Origin: Tachypleus tridentatus
Lineage: Eukaryota > Arthropoda > Merostomata > Xiphosura > Limulidae
DNA length: 64,000 nucleotides
Direction: 5' to 3'
Assembly (NCBI RefSeq): GCF_004210375.1
Contig: NC_134831.1
Location: 1,302,001-1,366,000, forward strand
The notes below the pieces were generated by a model. It had not been told where the DNA came from. It saw only the letters and a program-made list of their open reading frames with translations, and made no database searches. The position numbers were made by a program, and so were the translations under genes. Shown here piece by piece: positions 60,401 to 64,000 of the stretch (position 1 is the first letter of the stretch; the number at the start of each line of letters is the position of its first letter).

Positions 60401-61384
60401 GTTATGGTAACTTTAAAATAAACATATCTGCATATCACACAAAATCTAAAACTCAGTAAATTTCCCCACACACACACAATCAAATCTACTAACTAATTTC
60501 ACATACTTCATGGGCATCTCCAGGTTGACAAAATCACAGTATTTAAACAAAAAAAGTGTTAAAAAATCCCAACATGTTAAGATTCCAAATGGAAATAAAG
60601 CTAAAATATGTAAATGTATATGCTAATTCAAATAATTATTACCTTTCAATTCTATCACTTTTGTTTATATTATTGTTTAATGAAACAAATTACAGAACAT
60701 GTTTTGTTTTGTTTTCCAACAGCATTAGTTTACAAAATTTTTCTAGAGAAGCATGTTCCTAGGTCCCTTCAGGAAATTGTGCATAAGGTGCTTAGGCCCA
60801 CAGTTCTGCTCAGACAGATAGAGTTATCTCTAGCTTCATAATATTAACCACTTACCCTTCCAGAAAATAAAAAAACCTGCACAACATAGTCTATACTCTA
60901 AAGAGTCACAAGATAACCCACAATAATTAAACAAGATATTATCAGTTAATAAGTATTTAGAGCTGATAGTTTTATCTCTTATTTTTTGGGGCAATACTTC
61001 TGCTTACACTTCTTCAGAAGAACAATAACTAGTCATACTTGTAACAAATGTCATTATGTTTTAAAATTCACTTGGTACTTTCTTCAAAAACATAACTAAA
61101 ATTCAGTAAGTCAAAATGTTTGAACTTCTGTTGGAAAATTTAAAAGAAATTTTAAAATTTGCATATCTCTCAGTGGTCAAATGTAATGGATCCTTTATCT
61201 TGCATACCTTTATTAGGGGAGTAACGTGGCTGCTTTCCACCACCTACTAGGGCTAGATAATTACATCGAAAAAGCATTTCTACATAACCTATCCCACCAT
61301 CAGAAAAATCCTGCCTTTCTTTCTCCTTCAATGGATCACAATTATATATTCGGAATCCATTCTCCGTTCCACATGCAAAACATC
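42332..61384 (-). CDS. WDR45B: WDR45B/WIPI3 PROPPIN beta-propeller, all but the first exon
   Basis: Eight minus-strand exons join with correct phases and GT-AG borders: 61208-61384, 60269-60356, 54855-54949, 50331-50521, 48740-48825, 46044-46145, 44934-45055 and 42332-42447. They encode about 325 residues in family order: [88 protein letters not shown], the LRRG phosphoinositide-binding motif, [30 protein letters not shown], and [10 protein letters not shown] at the end. The family is a seven-bladed propeller that binds PI3P and PI(3,5)P2 and acts at autophagy membranes with ATG2. The wording is that of WDR45B (WIPI3), not WDR45 (WIPI4). The vertebrate protein is about 344 residues, so about 22 N-terminal codons are missing; they probably lie beyond base 64000. 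Confidence 0.95.
43132..43150. repeat. (CA)n microsatellite
   Basis: ACACAC run in the last WDR45B intron; another short ACACACAC run follows near 43171. Confidence 0.85.
43988..44263. repeat. Minisatellite, 56-bp unit, 5 copies
   Basis: GATATAACAGGCCTAACACT recurs near 43992, 44048, 44104, 44159 and 44215, followed by CGTGCTAGTGCCCTGGTAGT. It lies in the last WDR45B intron. Confidence 0.88.
44934..45055 (-). CDS. WDR45B: WDR45B eighth coding exon
   Basis: Acceptor tatttcatag, donor AATTG|gtaggt. Encodes [20 protein letters not shown] and [20 protein letters not shown]; membrane-proximal propeller blades in the family. Confidence 0.94.
46044..46145 (-). CDS. WDR45B: WDR45B seventh coding exon
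   Basis: Acceptor ttaacag, donor TCTAG|gtagtt. Encodes [20 protein letters not shown] and [13 protein letters not shown]. The first base completes a Cys codon. Confidence 0.93.
46590..47355. repeat. Minisatellite, about 92-bp unit, 8-9 copies
   Basis: The unit includes CCATATCTTTATCTAAGAAC, AATGTAGAACCTTGTACAGT, AGAGGTTATGTAAGATGAGT and CCATGACTTCATTG. One unit near 47150 has a short deletion. Alternating unit types suggest growth by doubling of unit pairs. It lies in a WDR45B intron. Confidence 0.88.
48240..48508 (-). mobile_element. SINE-A, CpG-decayed copy
   Basis: Reverse copy, complete to CCACCTAGCCATGCCGGGCC, with many CG sites lost. In a WDR45B intron. Confidence 0.87.
48740..48825 (-). 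CDS. WDR45B: WDR45B sixth coding exon (LRRG phosphoinositide motif)
   Basis: Acceptor gaaacctag, donor TATTG|gtaggt. Encodes [20 protein letters not shown] followed by GANNANIY. The L/F-R-R-G motif is the defining phosphoinositide-binding site of PROPPINs, near residue 224 if the missing first exon has about 22 codons. Confidence 0.94.
49987..50125 (-). mobile_element. hAT-like non-autonomous element, 139 bp
   Basis: Bounded by inverted ends CAGGGGTTCCCAACC and GGTTGGGAACCCCTG, and flanked by an 8-bp target duplication, GTTTAGAT / GTTTAGAC, with one mismatch. Eight-base duplications and CAGGGG-type ends are hallmarks of the hAT superfamily. In reverse orientation its interior (about 50030-50098) matches the right part of the larger element at 53196-53770, so it looks like an internally deleted derivative. 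It sits in the WDR45B intron between the exons at 48740 and 50331. Confidence 0.8.
50331..50521 (-). CDS. WDR45B: WDR45B fifth coding exon
   Basis: Acceptor ccttgttag, donor GAAAAA|gtaagt. Its 63 codons include [44 protein letters not shown] and TASEK. This is the longest coding exon of the gene in the window. Confidence 0.95.
51560..52080 (+). pseudogene. Possible Tc1/mariner transposase remnant
   Basis: A plus-strand frame with a stop reads [29 protein letters not shown], stop, [11 protein letters not shown], then [10 protein letters not shown]. This fits the second helix-turn-helix and following G-R-A-A-like turn of Tc1 transposases in spacing. No catalytic D-D-E/D was identified. It lies in a WDR45B intron. 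Confidence 0.35.
53196..53770 (+). mobile_element. hAT-like non-autonomous element, 575 bp
   Basis: Starts CAGGGGTTCCCAACC and ends GCGACCCCCTG, with a perfect 8-bp target duplication CATTAATG at 53188-53195 and 53771-53778. No transposase reading frame is visible. The middle has a CA-rich stretch (about 53465-53625) and the right side matches the element at 49987-50125. It lies in the WDR45B intron between 50522 and 54854. Confidence 0.8.
54270..54370 (-). mobile_element. SINE-B variant, diverged
   Basis: AAGCCACTATGAGCTACCTG, CTGTGTCCACCGTGTGGAAC, AGCATTGTAAGTCCATAAAC. In a WDR45B intron. Confidence 0.6.
54855..54949 (-). CDS. WDR45B: WDR45B fourth coding exon
   Basis: Acceptor gttactag, donor AAAAG|gtactt. 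Encodes [20 protein letters not shown] and [11 protein letters not shown], a propeller blade with the family NPKG loop completed by the next exon. Confidence 0.92.
55290..57275 (-). mobile_element. Non-LTR retrotransposon remnant (zinc knuckle, endonuclease, linker; no RT)
   Basis: Read on the minus strand from about 57275: a broken zinc-knuckle-like [18 protein letters not shown], then after several stops an apurinic-endonuclease-like stretch ([20 protein letters not shown]; later [13 protein letters not shown] near 55965), then the linker before reverse transcriptase ([12 protein letters not shown] and [20 protein letters not shown] near 55580-55430). These are in the order seen in Jockey/CR1-type LINEs. 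Multiple stops and frameshifts make it dead. The RT domain is absent, so the 3' side is missing. A SINE-B at 56675-56778 is nested in it. It lies in the 5.3-kb WDR45B intron. Confidence 0.65.
56675..56778 (-). mobile_element. SINE-B variant nested in a LINE
   Basis: TTTTCTTATAGCAAAGCCAC, ATCTGCTGTGTCCACCAATG, TTTTAGCATCATAAATCC. Interrupts the LINE at 55290-57275. Confidence 0.72.
59225..59295 (-). mobile_element. SINE-C-like head
   Basis: TGATTTAGTGTTTTATGGCA, CAAAGCAGCTAGGCTATCTG, CACCAAACGTCCGG; reverse complement of the piece at 26795. Confidence 0.5.
59480..59750. repeat. Imperfect direct duplication, about 110-bp unit
   Basis: Both halves contain GACTAACAGGTA / GACTAACGGGTA, then GTCACCTGAAGTTGG and CTTTCCAGTCCTGGT, about 160 bases apart. 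They follow a SINE-C-like head at 59225 and are probably part of one dispersed repeat. Confidence 0.6.
60269..60356 (-). CDS. WDR45B: WDR45B third coding exon
   Basis: Acceptor ttaatgtag, donor GATAG|gtgggt. Encodes [16 protein letters not shown] and KAVKLRRD; the split codons give Val at the 5' side and Arg at the 3' side. Confidence 0.93.
61208..61384 (-). CDS. WDR45B: WDR45B second coding exon
   Basis: Acceptor tttctag, 58 full codons plus split codons, donor AAAG|gtatgc. Encodes the first propeller strands with [30 protein letters not shown] and PNK. The first two bases complete a Gly codon started in the unseen first exon. Confidence 0.92.
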
Positions 61385-62645
61385 CTAGAAAAGAAATAAA
61401 AATAATTATCATAACTGAAAACAAACAACTAAAAAAAGTAAACTTAAGAGCTACATTATGAGAACATTTTCATGAGAGAGAGAGTTTTCATTATTGATAA
61501 AACTAAGATTTTTTGTACTTCCATCTGCACCGTTATCTATCTCGTCAAGTTTTTTTTGTTGTTGTTATTATTTTACTTTGATGCTTTCAACTATTCTATT
61601 TTATTTCCATGATAAATAATCTTATATTGTTCACTCACTATTTCTTTTAAGAGTTTAACCCTGTGTATATCCATTTTTTTAACCTTGAGATCCCTCTTAA
61701 TAAAATGATATACATAATATATAAATTCCAATTTATACAGTATACAAATTTAGTTCTATTATAAAGTAAAATAAGTAAACAATAAATCACAAAATTAATT
61801 CAGCATCCTTAACCTTGTCAACAGATTAAAAGAAGCCACTAACAACAAAAGTTAAACCAACAGTCCTACAATTTCTGAAATTTTCTCTCAATTTTTTTTT
61901 TTTTTTAATACTGATTACAATAACAGCCTTCCAACCTCATGGAAGATTTTTTTTCTACTATTAAGCAAATTTATGACCAAACAGGAGTTCATTTACTACA
62001 AGTTAAAATATTCAGTCTCTTCCTTATAATTACCTAACACTAGCAGATGTCCTGGAGACATAAAATAATAAATATTTAAAATATGAAATGATTTGATATG
62101 AAAAACAAGTTGTAATTAAGAGGTTTTATGAAAAATAACAGGAAATAATGTAAAAATAGGAATTAAACCATAGGAGAAAATACACAAACCAGATCTATCA
62201 CCTATATGTGACAACTAAATCTATATGTGACAAGAGCTCTTTATATTTGGATAATTTTAATGAGCAGCTGTGGCCACGTGTTTGTTGGTAACACAAATTT
62301 GAGTTCCATTCCTTAAATATCAGACCATACTGTCTAAAACTACATATATGTAGTTTCTGCAAACCTGAAATAAAAAATTTCCACACAAACTCTCACATTT
62401 AAATGATCTATGCACAATTTCAGATGACAGCAATTCTGTGTTTCACAGTTTCAAGTGTCACTGGAATGGTGATTTATCAAGCCTTGTTTCAGACTTGAAA
62501 ATACATGTAAAACACCCACTCATTCAATGGAAATAATACTGCAATAAGGTAATTCACTATTCTACAGTAGAATATTATACTATTCTAATTCTGAACATAC
62601 TCAGAAGATAACATAATGCTTAAATATAACTAAATCAATTAATTT

Positions 62646-62780
62646 TATATTTAAAAACAGCTGGTATGGGTTGAGAAAATTTTTATGTAGAGGAGCCTGA
62701 TGATGACAAAAAAGGTGAAAACGTTGTTCACTCCTCTACATAAAAATTTTCTCAACCCATACCAGCTGTTTTTAAATATA
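62646..62780. repeat. Perfect 50-bp inverted repeat with 35-nt loop
   Basis: Left arm 62646-62695 and right arm 62731-62780 are exact reverse complements over all 50 bases (arms include CTGGTATGGGTTGAG and CTCAACCCATACCAG). The loop reads CCTGATGATGAC, an A-run, GGTGAAAACG. It sits upstream of the second WDR45B coding exon, in intron 1 by inference. Confidence 0.9.
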
Positions 62781-62939
62781 TACTTCTCTACAAGTGGGTT
62801 TTCTCATCATCACAGAAATCAATTAAACTGTTGTTTAACTTAGTTAATATCATAAATAAAATAAACATTACACAAGTAAATTATCCAATACAAGCATCTT
62901 ATTTTAAAGGTTTAGAAAAAATTGGGGAAATTCCTTGTT

Positions 62940-63585
62940 CCAGGAAAGTAAAATGTAATATGGTGATCATGTATACACTAATCACAGGAGAAAAAAAAGT
63001 AAAATGTAATAATGTAATAATCACAGGAGAAAAAAAGTAAAATGTAATATGGTGGTCATGTATACACTAATCACAGGGAGAAAAAAAAAAATGTAATATG
63101 GTGATCATGTATACACTAATCACAGGAGAAAAAAAGTAAAATGTAATATGGTGATCATGTATACACTAATCACAGGAGAAAAAAAAAGTAAAATGTAATA
63201 TGGTGATCATGTATACACTAATCACAGGAGAAAAAAAAGTAAAATGTAATATGGTGGTCATGTATACACTAATCACAGGAGAAAAAAAAGTAAAATGTAA
63301 TATGGTGGTCATGTATACACTAATCACAGGAGAGAAAAAAAAGTAAAAAATGGTGAATACACTAATCACAGGAGAAAAAAAAAGTAAAATGTGGTGATCA
63401 TGTATACACTAATCACAGGAGAAAAAAAAGTAAAATGTAATATGGTGATCATGTATACACTAATCACAGGAGAAAAAAAAGTAAAATGTAATATGGTGAT
63501 CATGTATACACTAATCACAGGAGAAAAAAAAGTAAAATGTAATATGGTGATCATGTATACACTAATCACAGGAGAAAAAATAAAA
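62940..63585. repeat. Minisatellite, about 51-bp unit, about 12 copies
   Basis: The unit includes GTAAAATGTAATATGGTGAT, CATGTATACACTAATCACAG and GAGAAAAAAAA. The length of the A-run varies between copies. Being 17 codons long, the unit gives repetitive open frames on both strands that are not genes. Confidence 0.9.
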
Positions 63586-64000
63586 ACTATTTGAATTCAT
63601 TAAACTTCAAATTACACAATTTTTTTATCATGTGAATAATTAAATGTGCAAAATGATATCCAAAAAGGCGAATGGATTCTAGTTGGGAGTTTATAGGAAA
63701 AGGTAAAAGTCTTCAATATTCAAAATATGGAAATAAGTATCTGGTTAACAATTATTACATTAAAAAAGTTTTTCTTAATTAAAGTTTATCTTAGAATGTC
63801 TTTTTTAAACATCATAATTTTATTGGCTACAGTGCCTAGATGCAGTCCTGGTTTTATTCAGTCTGTTGTATTTTAGTCAGGTATCAAGTTGTTTTTGTTA
63901 GTTGACTGGTTGCCTTCACTATGTAGGTGCCCTATTATTTCTGAATGTTGCTTCAATATATTTCATGTTATTCATTTTAAACATTACCACATATATATAA
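63586..64000. other. Unassigned end of window
   Basis: AT-rich, no coding signal. A first WDR45B exon (Met to the Gly before CFACGTENG) was looked for on the minus strand from 61400 to 64000 and not found. Confidence 0.5.

Noticed and set aside
42332-61384. Assignment to WDR45 (WIPI4)
   Set aside because: Segments such as [13 protein letters not shown] and [10 protein letters not shown] fit WDR45B; WDR45 has clearly different sequence there.
62696-62730. A working hammerhead ribozyme
   Set aside because: The CTGATGA and GAAA pieces are present but stem II does not pair well and no cleavage strand is seen, so only a resemblance is reported.
63166-63594. Repetitive reading frames of about 67 codons on both strands
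   Set aside because: Product of the 51-bp array; no unique sequence.

Overview
The window is eukaryotic and most likely from a chelicerate, probably a horseshoe crab (Limulus, Tachypleus or Carcinoscorpius). Genes are split by kilobase introns with GT-AG borders and the DNA is AT-rich. It is peppered with tRNA-derived SINEs whose body I associate from memory with horseshoe crab genomes; no database search was possible. No prokaryotic operon, CRISPR array, rRNA or free-standing tRNA gene was seen.

Three transcribed neighbourhoods can be supported. (1) About 9.8-10.7 kb, plus strand: the last two exons of an armadillo/HEAT-like helical-repeat gene that I cannot name. (2) 15.4-33.9 kb, plus strand: two tandem four-exon genes, reconstructed by joining matching splice phases. 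They encode small proteins of about 170 and 179 residues with a short N-terminal micro-exon, a helical exon, and two exons that each carry one membrane segment. Both share a W-N-x-F-x-x-F-N-W...P-T-L signature in the third exon and a [VI]-P-S-Y motif in the fourth, and their introns fall at the same places in the same phases. I do not recognise the family; this pair is the best candidate for something undescribed. (3) 42.3-61.4 kb, minus strand: eight exons of WDR45B (WIPI3), a PROPPIN beta-propeller of autophagy, complete except for the first exon of about 22 codons, which probably lies beyond base 64000.

Region by region: 1-34 kb is CpG-rich for this sequence and crowded with SINEs of at least three families. 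From about 34.3 kb to the end CpG becomes very rare and SINEs thin out. That block starts about 8 kb beyond the WDR45B stop codon and covers the whole gene. It holds five minisatellite arrays (units of about 54, 33, 56, 92 and 51 bp), two hAT-like elements with 8-bp target duplications, a 3'-truncated non-LTR retrotransposon, a Tc1/mariner-like remnant and a perfect 50-bp inverted repeat. The 33-bp array repeats a CCAAT box 11 times at exact spacing.

The genes do not form a shared pathway. The two-membrane-pass pair looks like a local gene family; WDR45B is a housekeeping gene transcribed toward it.
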